64,000 bases of DNA. Source: Pseudomonas fluorescens (GTDB lineage: Bacteria; Pseudomonadota; Gammaproteobacteria; Pseudomonadales; Pseudomonadaceae). Where the stretch lies: positions 2,999,826 through 3,063,825 of the forward strand of contig NZ_OZ024668.1 in assembly GCF_902497775.2 (NCBI RefSeq), in the 5' to 3' direction. Shown in pieces: positions 17,493 through 24,670 of the stretch (the first letter of the stretch is position 1; every line of letters begins with the position of its first letter). A program made the translations under genes and the position numbers. The notes under the pieces were generated by a model that was not told where the DNA came from, did not search any database, and saw only the letters and a program-made list of their open reading frames with translations.

Positions 17493-19184
17493 TCAGGAGG
17501 CACGCCGGGCGGCGATACCATAGATGTTGCCGTCATAGGAGCTGGCCAGAAAATCATGCTGCTGACCGCTGTGGGTGATGCAGGAAATGCCGCTGGCGGT
17601 GGGCCGCTGCAGTGGCTGCCAGCTGCGGGTGCCCAGGTCGAACAGCGCCACCGTGCCGTTGTAGGCAGCCGTGGCGATGATCGCGCCGTCGGCCGAAGCG
17701 CCGATGCACTTGATCGAGTGCTGGTGCGGCGAGTCGTAGACCTCATCACCGCTCTCCAGCCACAGGCGCAACTTGAGGTCGCGGCCGATGCTGGCAAAGC
17801 CGCCGGCGATCTGGCAGCAGCCATTGGAAATGCGCGAATGGGCATTGTCGATATGGCGGGCACAGCTGAAGTCATCGATGCGGTGCAGCGCGGCATCGGC
17901 CGAGGCGCAGACGCTGAACAGGTAGCGATCGTTGGCCGCAACGCCTTTGATGGCGTTGTCGTGCATGGCAATCGAGGCCACCAGTTTCAGGCCGTCACGG
18001 CCATCGAGGATGAACACCAGGCCTTCGCCGGTGTAGGTGCCGATCAGCGCATGCAGCACGCCGTCCTTTTCAAAGGTGGTGCCGCAGTTCAGGGGCGAGC
18101 GGTGCTGATACAGCAGCTGCCCGGTGAAGGCATCGAAGACCTGGCCCATCTGCCCGCCAGTCAACAGCAGCGGCCCGAAGGGCTGGAGGAAGTTGCACAG
18201 GCTACCGACCCCGGTCACCGGTTTGTTGTCGCGAAACAGCAAGCCGGCATCGCCGATGCTGTACTGCTGGCCCTGGGCACTGACCACGGCATTGATGCTG
18301 ACCGCCGGCTGAATACCGTCGATGCTCCACTGGTCACGCTCGTAGTTCCAGGTGGCATAGCGCGAACCGAAAGTGGCGAACACCAGTTCTTCTTCACCGA
18401 CAAAAGCGCAGCTGCGTGGCCAGATGATGCTAGGCAGCGCAGTGCTGCGCAGCTTGCTGAGGGTGTGCTGGGCATCGAGGCGCCAGAGGATCGCCGAGCG
18501 GTCGTAGCTGAGGGTCACCAGCAGTTGCTTGTCATCGTTCCAGACGATGCGCTTGATCCCGGCGGCGTGGGCGGCAACGCTGCGCACCTGGCCCTGGCCG
18601 ATGATCGAGATGCGCCCTTCGTCGTCGCCTGCGAACACTACGCCATTGCGGGTGATGGCGATGGTGTCGGTCTCGACGCCGCCAATGTCCACTTCATCGC
18701 ACTGGGCGAAACTGGCGGTGTCCCACTGGCGCACGGTGCCGTCGTCACTGCTGGAAATCAGGCGCTTGCCGTCGGGTGACCAGACCACCGAAATCACGTC
18801 CGCCTGGTGGCCATGAAAACTGCCTTTGAGCTCGCCCTGCAGGTCGAAAATGCGCAGTACGTGATCACGCGAGCAGGTGGCGACCAGCGTGCCGTCAGGC
18901 GAGAACACCGCCATCTCGACATCGTCGTCATGGCCAGACAACACCGCCTTCAGGCGCATGCTCGGCACTTCCCAGATCCGCGCGGTGTAATCGCTGCTGG
19001 CACTGACCAGGTGCTTGCCGTCTGCGCTGAAGGCACACTGGTTGGCCAGGTGATCATGGTGTACACGGTGAATGGGCAAGCCGGTGCGGGCATTCCACAA
19101 AATGACCTGGTTGTCGTAGCCGGCGGTGGCGACGAACTCTGCTGCATGGGCGGCAATGCCGCTGATGGGGCCTATGTGTTTCAT
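17493..19184 (-). CDS. WD40-repeat protein, ToxC-like position
   Basis: This 563-residue protein is made almost wholly of WD40 repeats. The clearest are in the first 170 residues (VSASSDYTARIWEVPS, VATCSRDHVLRIFDL, ISSSDDGTVRQWDT) and near the C-terminus (IATAAYNGTVALFDLG), enough for two beta-propellers. It has no signal peptide or catalytic motif. A large WD-repeat protein is a hallmark of toxoflavin-type clusters (ToxC in Burkholderia), where its role is still unclear. It may scaffold the enzymes or shield a reactive intermediate. ATG 19184 follows AAAAAAGGA. It lies between the GTP cyclohydrolase and a methyltransferase gene. Confidence 0.85.
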   Translation of the reverse strand: MKHIGPISGIAAHAAEFVATAGYDNQVILWNARTGLPIHRVHHDHLANQCAFSADGKHLVSASSDYTARIWEVPSMRLKAVLSGHDDDVEMAVFSPDGTLVATCSRDHVLRIFDLQGELKGSFHGHQADVISVVWSPDGKRLISSSDDGTVRQWDTASFAQCDEVDIGGVETDTIAITRNGVVFAGDDEGRISIIGQGQVRSVAAHAAGIKRIVWNDDKQLLVTLSYDRSAILWRLDAQHTLSKLRSTALPSIIWPRSCAFVGEEELVFATFGSRYATWNYERDQWSIDGIQPAVSINAVVSAQGQQYSIGDAGLLFRDNKPVTGVGSLCNFLQPFGPLLLTGGQMGQVFDAFTGQLLYQHRSPLNCGTTFEKDGVLHALIGTYTGEGLVFILDGRDGLKLVASIAMHDNAIKGVAANDRYLFSVCASADAALHRIDDFSCARHIDNAHSRISNGCCQIAGGFASIGRDLKLRLWLESGDEVYDSPHQHSIKCIGASADGAIIATAAYNGTVALFDLGTRSWQPLQRPTASGISCITHSGQQHDFLASSYDGNIYGIAARRAS

Positions 19185-19213
19185 CGAAAAATCCTTTTTT
19201 CTTCAGAGAACAA

Positions 19214-19810
19214 TCAGAGCTTGATGGAGTGGCTGGACTTGGCCACCTTCGACAGCAGGTAATTGCGGTTGTGTTGGGTCAGGAACACCCCGGTCGGCAC
19301 CTGGTCGATGACCTCGATGCCACCATCGCGCAGTTGCTGGACTTTGTCGGGGTTGTTGGTCAACAGGCGGCAGCAGTGCACATTCAAGGCCTTGAGCATC
19401 TGTGCCGCCGGGGCGAAGCTGCGCGAATCGGCGGGGTGGTTGAGCTCAAGGTTGGCTTCGTAGGTGTCCAGGCCGCGGTCCTGCAACAGGTAGGTTTCGA
19501 ACTTGGAATACAGGCCGATGCCGCGCCCTTCCTGGCGCAGGTAGATCAGGTAGCCGCCCTGCACGTTCAAGGTGTTCAGCGCCTCCTGCAATTGCGGGCC
19601 ACAATCGCAGCGCTGGGAGCCGAACACATCGCCGGTGATGCATTCCGAGTGCACCCGCACCAGCGGCACCTGGGCCTTGTCCAGGTTGATGCCGACGGCA
19701 AAATGCTCGTTGTGCTTGTCAAAGCCCTTGAAGCCGAAGAAGTGGGCGTCGACCGAACCACCGAGGATCGAAATCGGCACCTTGGTGTGCAGCGAAACGT
19801 CGTTGTTCAT
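19214..19810 (-). CDS. ribA: GTP cyclohydrolase II, secondary-metabolism copy (ToxB/RibA type)
   Basis: This 198-residue enzyme opens GTP to 2,5-diamino-6-ribosylamino-4(3H)-pyrimidinone 5'-phosphate. The zinc ligands are C57, C68 and C70 in HSECITGDVFGSQRCDCGPQL. The substrate loop YLRQEGRGIGLYSKFETYLLQDRGLDTYEAN and the C-terminal LLTNNPDKVQQLRDGGIEV are intact, so it should be active. ATG 19810 is chosen because GAGG precedes it. No ribD, ribB or ribE is adjacent and no FMN riboswitch is visible upstream. The copy belongs to a cluster with WD40, SUMF1-fold and methyltransferase genes, as toxB does. I therefore infer that it feeds azapteridine synthesis rather than riboflavin. Confidence 0.92.
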   Translation of the reverse strand: MNNDVSLHTKVPISILGGSVDAHFFGFKGFDKHNEHFAVGINLDKAQVPLVRVHSECITGDVFGSQRCDCGPQLQEALNTLNVQGGYLIYLRQEGRGIGLYSKFETYLLQDRGLDTYEANLELNHPADSRSFAPAAQMLKALNVHCCRLLTNNPDKVQQLRDGGIEVIDQVPTGVFLTQHNRNYLLSKVAKSSHSIKL

Positions 19811-19839
19811 GATCAAACCTCGCACGATTGACAGATAAC

Positions 19840-20850
19840 TCAGTTGTTGTTTTCTACCAGGCGAAAGCCCATGACATAGATCGGTCGCGGGTAACGCCCA
19901 TGTCGCCGAGGGTTGCGCGCCAGGTCGCGAAAGCGCGTGAAGCTGCCACCACGGGCGATTCGGTGACGACCGACATCCAGCACCAGGTCGTCGTTGATCT
20001 GCGGGCCGCTGGGGTACGGCCGATAGTCATCGGCGACGTATTCCTCGACGTTGCCGGCCATGTCCAGCGCACCGAACGCCGAGGCGCCCTGGGGGAAAAC
20101 CCCCACCGGCGTGCTGTCCAGGTAGCCCAGCTCAACGGTGTTGGCGTACTCGACGTGAAAGCTCTCGCCCCAGGGAAACTGCAGGCGCTGGGGCCCGGCG
20201 GCGGCATGTTCCCATTGTGCTTCGGTCGGCAGGCTGAAGCGCCGGCCGGTGCGCAGGCTCAGCCACTGCGCGTAGGCATCGGCGTCGCTGTCACTGACGC
20301 TGTACACCGGGTGGTTGGCGCGCTGCTGCGGGTAGCGGCCGAAGGCCCAACTGCTGGGCAGCGCCGGGTGGCCGGTGTCGAGCAGGAACTCCCGGTATTC
20401 GCTGTTGGTCACGGCAAAGCGGGCGATGCGGTAGCTGTCCAGCGCAACGCTGTGCACTGGGGTTTCCTTCTCGATCCAGCTGCGGTCCAGGCCCAGACCG
20501 TCGAACGCATCCATCACTTCAGCGACCCGCTCTGGCGCAAGGCCGATCTGCACGGTCGCGGCGGGAATGTCGATCATCTGCGGGTTGAACACATCGATGC
20601 GCGGGTCGCCGCGCAGGCCCAGCACTTCACCTGCAGCAATGCGCCGGTACAGCGGCGCAGCGGCGCTTTGCACCAGCTCCAGCAACTGCTCGAGCGGCGT
20701 ATCGAGCAGCGCGCGCACGGCCAGGCCGACCTGCTCCACCAGCGGGTATTCCAGGTACTGCTCGGGGTAGCCCATCAGCACCCTGTCAGTAACGTCTTTG
20801 GGCAGCGGGCTGGGGAGCCGCGGCCAATGCCGATCCTTGAGACTGTTCAT
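19840..20850 (-). CDS. SUMF1/FGE-fold protein without cysteines (ToxD-like position)
   Basis: The 336-residue protein has an N-terminal ~110 residues of unknown type and a SUMF1/EgtB-like domain at about 125-330. The domain shows IARFAVTNSEYREFLLDTG, HPVYSVSDSDADAYAQWLSLRTGRRFSLPTEAQWEHAAAG, FGALDMAGNVEEYVADDYRPY and the end RHRIARGGSFTRFRDLARNPRRHGRYPRPIYVMGFRLV. True formylglycine-generating enzymes need two cysteines; this protein has none, so it cannot use that chemistry. Toxoflavin clusters contain a similar gene (toxD), which supports the pathway call. A role in triazine ring formation is plausible but inferred. It lies 29 bp before the GTP cyclohydrolase gene. Confidence 0.82.
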   Translation of the reverse strand: MNSLKDRHWPRLPSPLPKDVTDRVLMGYPEQYLEYPLVEQVGLAVRALLDTPLEQLLELVQSAAAPLYRRIAAGEVLGLRGDPRIDVFNPQMIDIPAATVQIGLAPERVAEVMDAFDGLGLDRSWIEKETPVHSVALDSYRIARFAVTNSEYREFLLDTGHPALPSSWAFGRYPQQRANHPVYSVSDSDADAYAQWLSLRTGRRFSLPTEAQWEHAAAGPQRLQFPWGESFHVEYANTVELGYLDSTPVGVFPQGASAFGALDMAGNVEEYVADDYRPYPSGPQINDDLVLDVGRHRIARGGSFTRFRDLARNPRRHGRYPRPIYVMGFRLVENNN

Positions 20851-20931
20851 CCTTGCACCTTGTATTGAGTAACGACGCCCACGGCGGGGCCGAACCCGGT
20901 TCGGCCCACGACGCAGTACCCAGGGGTAGCC

Positions 20932-21822
20932 TTAGAGCTGGTCGAGCAGCAGCCGGCGGTTGGTTTCGATCATCTCGATTTCGGCACTGTAGACTTCGAC
21001 CACCAGGCCATCGGGGTCTTCGAAGTACACGGCGCTGCGTACGTTGTCCGGGCCATGGTGATACCCCGGCGCCGGCCCATTGCCTTTGACCAGCTTGATT
21101 GCGCCATTGGCGACGACCCGTTCGGCAATGCGCTTGACGTCCTCGGGCAAGGCGCGGATGCCGATGTGATAGCCCGGCGGATAACTGAACTCGGCGCTCT
21201 GCTCGATAAAGAAGTCAAAGCCGTTGAGTTCCATTACCACCTTGCGCGGGCCGAGGTTGTAGCAGTAGCGGGCACCGAAGATATTGCGGTAGAAGGCCTG
21301 GGACACTTCCAGGTCGCGGGCCAGGATATTGATGTGATTGAGCTGTGGTTGCTGGCGGGCCAGCGCCGCGGCATCGATCGATACCCCTTCCAGGGCACGC
21401 CACATCTTCACCGCGGCGGTGAACTTGGCGTAGCCGGCCAGCCAGGTTTTCAAGGCGTCGTTCGCCAGCGGCTGGTGCAGTTGCGTCAGGCCGTAGGGAT
21501 AGACGAAACAGGCCGCAGCCTGCAGCAACTGCTGCTGGATACCCTCCGCGGCAGGCTCCCGGCCCTGGCTGTCAGCCAGGCGTACCAGGGTCACCGCGGT
21601 ATTGCGATAGAGGGCTTCGGCCGCCTTGAATTGCGCGCCAAGTGCCGCATGCTGATCACTTGCCAGCAACACGATCAGGCCATCCGCCTCGCCTTGGCGG
21701 GCCAACTGCGCCGTGGCGTGCAGTTCGAAACCGGCCGCACTGGCCACCTGGCCCAACTCGCCGATCAGGGTCAGCATCCGCCCGTCCGGGTTGGCTGGGT
21801 GCAACAGAATGAACTTGAGCAT
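20932..21822 (-). CDS. Two-domain VOC (glyoxalase-fold) protein
   Basis: This 296-residue protein has two parts. Residues 1-155 form a helical domain I do not recognise (LLHPANPDGRMLTLIGELGQVASAAGFEL...). Residues 160-282 are a vicinal-oxygen-chelate domain with likely metal ligands H163 (LNHINILARD), H219 (GYHIGIRALP) and E276 (YFEDPDGLVVEVYS). VOC enzymes include the toxoflavin-degrading enzymes, so it may be a self-resistance enzyme or a ring-modifying step. Its start overlaps the preceding methyltransferase stop by one base (TGATG), which couples their translation. Catalysis rather than mere binding is supported by the complete ligand set. Confidence 0.82.
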   Translation of the reverse strand: MLKFILLHPANPDGRMLTLIGELGQVASAAGFELHATAQLARQGEADGLIVLLASDQHAALGAQFKAAEALYRNTAVTLVRLADSQGREPAAEGIQQQLLQAAACFVYPYGLTQLHQPLANDALKTWLAGYAKFTAAVKMWRALEGVSIDAAALARQQPQLNHINILARDLEVSQAFYRNIFGARYCYNLGPRKVVMELNGFDFFIEQSAEFSYPPGYHIGIRALPEDVKRIAERVVANGAIKLVKGNGPAPGYHHGPDNVRSAVYFEDPDGLVVEVYSAEIEMIETNRRLLLDQL

Positions 21823-22865
21823 CAGTGCGTCCTCCGTCCGACCAGCAGGGTGTAGCGGCCAATCGGCTCCTGGTCGACGCTCAGGCCCTGATCCTGCAGC
21901 TGTTTTGCCAGCCAGCGGGTCGGGTGCAACTCACCATTCACGGTGTTGACCATCATGTGCAACGAGAAATCCGCCGACAGCGCCGGGTGGATCTCGTCTT
22001 CGTCCAGGGTCATGCTGAGGATCAGCAGTGCACCGTTGTTTTCCAGCAACTGGCTAGCGCCCTTGATCAGCGCCGTGGTCTGTTCGCGGGTGAAGTAATG
22101 CAGGCAGTCGTTGAGCATCACCACGTCGGCGCGCGCGTCCTGATAACGCGCAAGGTCGAGCAGGTTGCGCTCCTTGAAGCTCAGGCGCTGCTCGAGTTGA
22201 TATTTGCCGATGGTGCTCTGGGCGGCCTGGCGGGTGGCGTCCAGGTCCCAGATTTCGCCACTGACCTGCGGATGGCGACGGGCGATCTCGGCGATATAGG
22301 TGCCGTGGCCCCCGGCCAGATCGATCACACGCTTGGCCTGGTCAAAGACTGACAGCTCACGCAGTACATCGACCATTGGCTGGCTGAAGCGAACCATGGC
22401 ATCGTTGAATGCATCACGAGCGGCGACATCATGCTTGAAGCGGTTTTCCTGTTGGAAATCCAGCGACTGGGTGGTGCTGAGAATCTCGCCCAGGCGCGGC
22501 CAGTTCTGCCATTGCAGGCGCTGGTGGGCAATGATCGGACCGATGAATTCGGCGCTGCTGCTGACCAGGAAGCGCTCGCTCAACGGCGAGTTGACGAAGC
22601 CTTTGTCGGTTTTTTGCAGCAGGCCCATGGCAACCAGGGCATTGAGGAAAATCTTGCCCTTGTTGGCCACCCAGCCCAGCGCCAGGCTCACCGCTTCGGC
22701 CTTGACCGGGGCGCGGGTGTGGTCGAACACCTTGTGCGCCACTGCCGCGTGGAGGATCGCCGACTGGCGATACTGGTCAGAGAGCTTCACCAGGTCGAAC
22801 ACACCGTTGAGGGTGTTGGCCTCTTCGGCGTGTTCATAGATGGTGACCGGTTTTTGCGCATTCAT
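21822..22865 (-). CDS. Acetylserotonin-type SAM methyltransferase, first gene of the cluster operon
   Basis: This 347-residue methyltransferase has the layout of dimeric plant/bacterial small-molecule enzymes: an N-terminal winged-helix dimerisation part (about 20-100) and a SAM fold with RVIDLAGGHGTYIAEIARRHP at about 179-199. The helix ADVVMLNDCLHYFTREQTTALIKGASQLLENNGALLIL is in the catalytic region. ATG 22865 is used because GGAAGTGAG precedes it. It heads the operon 22865-16815 and faces the SufR-like regulator across a 313-bp promoter region with paired CAAATTTG sites. The exact ring position it methylates is unknown. Confidence 0.85.
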   Translation of the reverse strand: MNAQKPVTIYEHAEEANTLNGVFDLVKLSDQYRQSAILHAAVAHKVFDHTRAPVKAEAVSLALGWVANKGKIFLNALVAMGLLQKTDKGFVNSPLSERFLVSSSAEFIGPIIAHQRLQWQNWPRLGEILSTTQSLDFQQENRFKHDVAARDAFNDAMVRFSQPMVDVLRELSVFDQAKRVIDLAGGHGTYIAEIARRHPQVSGEIWDLDATRQAAQSTIGKYQLEQRLSFKERNLLDLARYQDARADVVMLNDCLHYFTREQTTALIKGASQLLENNGALLILSMTLDEDEIHPALSADFSLHMMVNTVNGELHPTRWLAKQLQDQGLSVDQEPIGRYTLLVGRRTH

Positions 22866-23011
22866 ACACTCACTTCCCTGTTGAGTTTCTTTCCCTAAAT
22901 GCTTCAGGCCCATGGCCTAGCAATGCACGGCGAAGTTCTGGCTGTTGACGCGGCTCACTGCGGCCACAGGCGCAAAACTAAGAAATGATGCTAGTCGCTA
23001 CCGAGGAAAAC

Positions 23012-23053
23012 ACAAATTTGATCTTTTATATTTTTTTGAGCTTTCAAATTTGT
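23012..23053. promoter_or_regulatory. Paired CAAATTTG operators between divergent cluster genes
   Basis: Two copies of the perfect palindrome CAAATTTG start at 23013 and 23045, 32 bp apart, about three helical turns. They also form an inverted pair as ACAAATTTG/CAAATTTGT. The DNA between them is the most AT-rich in this part of the window, as expected for a promoter. They lie midway between the operon start at 22865 and the regulator start at 23179. Binding by that regulator is inferred. Confidence 0.5.
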
Positions 23054-23178
23054 AGTTGATACCTTTTACAAATAAAGCGTGCAGTGCTAAAACTGCCTAA
23101 GCTCAAGCTCGTTACCTGCGCAATGGATGGCGCCACAGGTCGACCGTTAACGCCTATTCGCATGGTTATTTGCCCACG

Positions 23179-23838
23179 ATGACTGCACCCGCTGCCGACG
23201 CCAACTCCACCTTCGAGCGCATCCTGTTTTTGCTCAAGACCCGTGGCGCGCTGAAAACCACCGACCTTGCCAGCCTGCTGGACATTACTTTTGAAGCCGC
23301 ACGCCAGCAGATCCAGAAATTGCAGGCCGCCGAACTGATCACCGGTATCAGTGCCCCAAGCAAAGGCGCTGGCCGCCCTTCGCAAAAGTGGACCCTGACC
23401 GAGGCTGCGCAGCGGCGCTTCCCTGATTCTCACAGCGTGCTGACCCTGCAACTGATCGAGACGGTCGAGCAGGTGTTCGGCCATGAAGGGGTCGATCAAC
23501 TGATCACCCGCATGGAAACCGCCAACCGCAGCGAATACCTGCAGGCGTGCAGCCAGGCCGAGTCGGTCGAAGACAAGGTGCGAGTACTGGTGCAACTGCG
23601 CGAACGCGCCGGTTACATGGCAGAGATGGTCGCAAGCGACAACGGCTGGCTGATCATCGAAAACCACTGTCCGATCTGCGTGGCGGCCAGCCGCTGCCAG
23701 GGCTTCTGCCGCTCGGAGTTGCAGATTTTCCAGGCGGTGCTTGGTGAACAGGCGCTTGTCGAACGCTGCGAACATCTGATATCAGGTGACCGACGCTGCG
23801 TGTACCGGGTTTCGCCGAGGACGGCGCCCGCGCAGTAA
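23179..23838 (+). CDS. SufR-like winged-helix regulator with Fe-S cysteine motif
   Basis: This 219-residue transcription factor has a winged helix at about 12-75 (FERILFLLKTRGALKTTDLASLLDITFEAARQQIQKLQAAELI, then GAGRPSQKWTLT). The C-terminal cysteine cluster is C164, C167, C173, C177, C197 and C207, within ENHCPICVAASRCQGFCRSELQIFQAVLG and ERCEHLISGDRRCVYRV. The CxxC-x5-C-x3-C plus EHLxxGDxxCxYR pattern is that of SufR-type [4Fe-4S] repressors. ATG 23179 is preferred to TTG 23170. It is divergent from the biosynthetic operon and 30 bp from the nitroreductase gene, so it probably controls both in response to redox or iron. Confidence 0.85.
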   Translation: MTAPAADANSTFERILFLLKTRGALKTTDLASLLDITFEAARQQIQKLQAAELITGISAPSKGAGRPSQKWTLTEAAQRRFPDSHSVLTLQLIETVEQVFGHEGVDQLITRMETANRSEYLQACSQAESVEDKVRVLVQLRERAGYMAEMVASDNGWLIIENHCPICVAASRCQGFCRSELQIFQAVLGEQALVERCEHLISGDRRCVYRVSPRTAPAQ

Positions 23839-23868
23839 CCCCATAAGTCCTTAAGGAATGAGGCGCAC

Positions 23869-24606
23869 ATGAACCCGACCATCGAGTTGCTCGCCAGCCA
23901 TCGCAGCGAGCGCAGTTTCCACGACCGGCCAATCAGCGACAGCCTGCTCGACACCATCCTCCAGGCAGCCCACCAGGCACCGACCTCCTTCAATGCCCAG
24001 CACATTTCAGCCGTGGTGGTGCGCGATGCAGAGCGTCGCCGGCAGATCGCCAAACTGGCCGGCGGGCAACCGTGGATTGCTGCAGCACCGGTGTTCATCA
24101 CCCTGGTGGTGGACTTCTACAAGACCGAACTGGCGGCGCGCCTGAGTGGTGATCAGCAGTGCATCCACCAGCACCTGGAAGGCATGATTGCCGCCTGTAC
24201 CGATGGCGGTATCCTCCTCTCGACACTGATGACGGCTGCGCGTTCACTGGGTTTGGGCGTGGTCCCGGTGGGCGGGATTCGCGCCGATGCCAGTGGCATG
24301 ATCGAACTGCTCGGCCTGCCGAAAAAATCCTTTGCCCTGTGCGGTGTTGCCTTGGGTTATGTGCAACAGCCAGCACTGCAAAAGCCGCGCTTGCCCTTGG
24401 CTTCGTTTCGTCATGACGAGCGCTATGACGCTGACGCATTGCCGTCGGCGATCGAGGCATACGATGCGGCGCTGATGGCGCATTGGCACGTTGCCGGGCG
24501 GGTCGAGGGGCAGAACTGGTCGGGCAGCATCGGCCGCTGTTATGCGCGCAACTATCGGCCGCAGCTCAAGGCGCAGTTGCTGGCCAATGGATTGGCGGCG
24601 GACTGA
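23869..24606 (+). CDS. NfsA-type nitroreductase / flavin oxidoreductase
   Basis: This 245-residue FMN enzyme of the NfsA group has the phosphate-binding Arg-rich N-terminus ELLASHRSERSFHDRPIS, the segment QAAHQAPTSFNAQHISAVVVRD and the central AACTDGGILLSTLMTAARSLGLGVVPVGGIRADASGMIELLGLP. The C-terminal FMN Arg region is RPRLPLASF-like (KPRLPLASFRHDERYD). AAGGAATG lies just ahead of the start. It is co-directional with the SufR-like gene and ends at a REP hairpin. In this context it may carry out a reductive step, such as ring contraction of a pyrimidotriazine, or protect against the redox-cycling product. Both are inferences. Confidence 0.88.
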   Translation: MNPTIELLASHRSERSFHDRPISDSLLDTILQAAHQAPTSFNAQHISAVVVRDAERRRQIAKLAGGQPWIAAAPVFITLVVDFYKTELAARLSGDQQCIHQHLEGMIAACTDGGILLSTLMTAARSLGLGVVPVGGIRADASGMIELLGLPKKSFALCGVALGYVQQPALQKPRLPLASFRHDERYDADALPSAIEAYDAALMAHWHVAGRVEGQNWSGSIGRCYARNYRPQLKAQLLANGLAAD

Positions 24607-24613
24607 AGGGCCT

Positions 24614-24664
24614 CATCGCGGGTCCAGCCCGCTCCCACCGTGGGAGCGGGCTGGACCCGCGATG
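24614..24664. repeat. REP hairpin
   Basis: Perfect 25-bp arms CATCGCGGGTCCAGCCCGCT(CCCAC) and the complement surround a single C. The core differs from the REPs at 7037 and 61518 (GGTCCAGCCC against GGGCAAGCCC). It separates the convergent nitroreductase and RND operon. Confidence 0.9.
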
Positions 24665-24670
24665 AACCGA

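Noticed and set aside
19811..19839. FMN riboswitch before the GTP cyclohydrolase II gene
   Set aside because: Only 29 bp separate it from the upstream gene, far too little for the aptamer, and no RFN-like sequence is visible in the operon leader.
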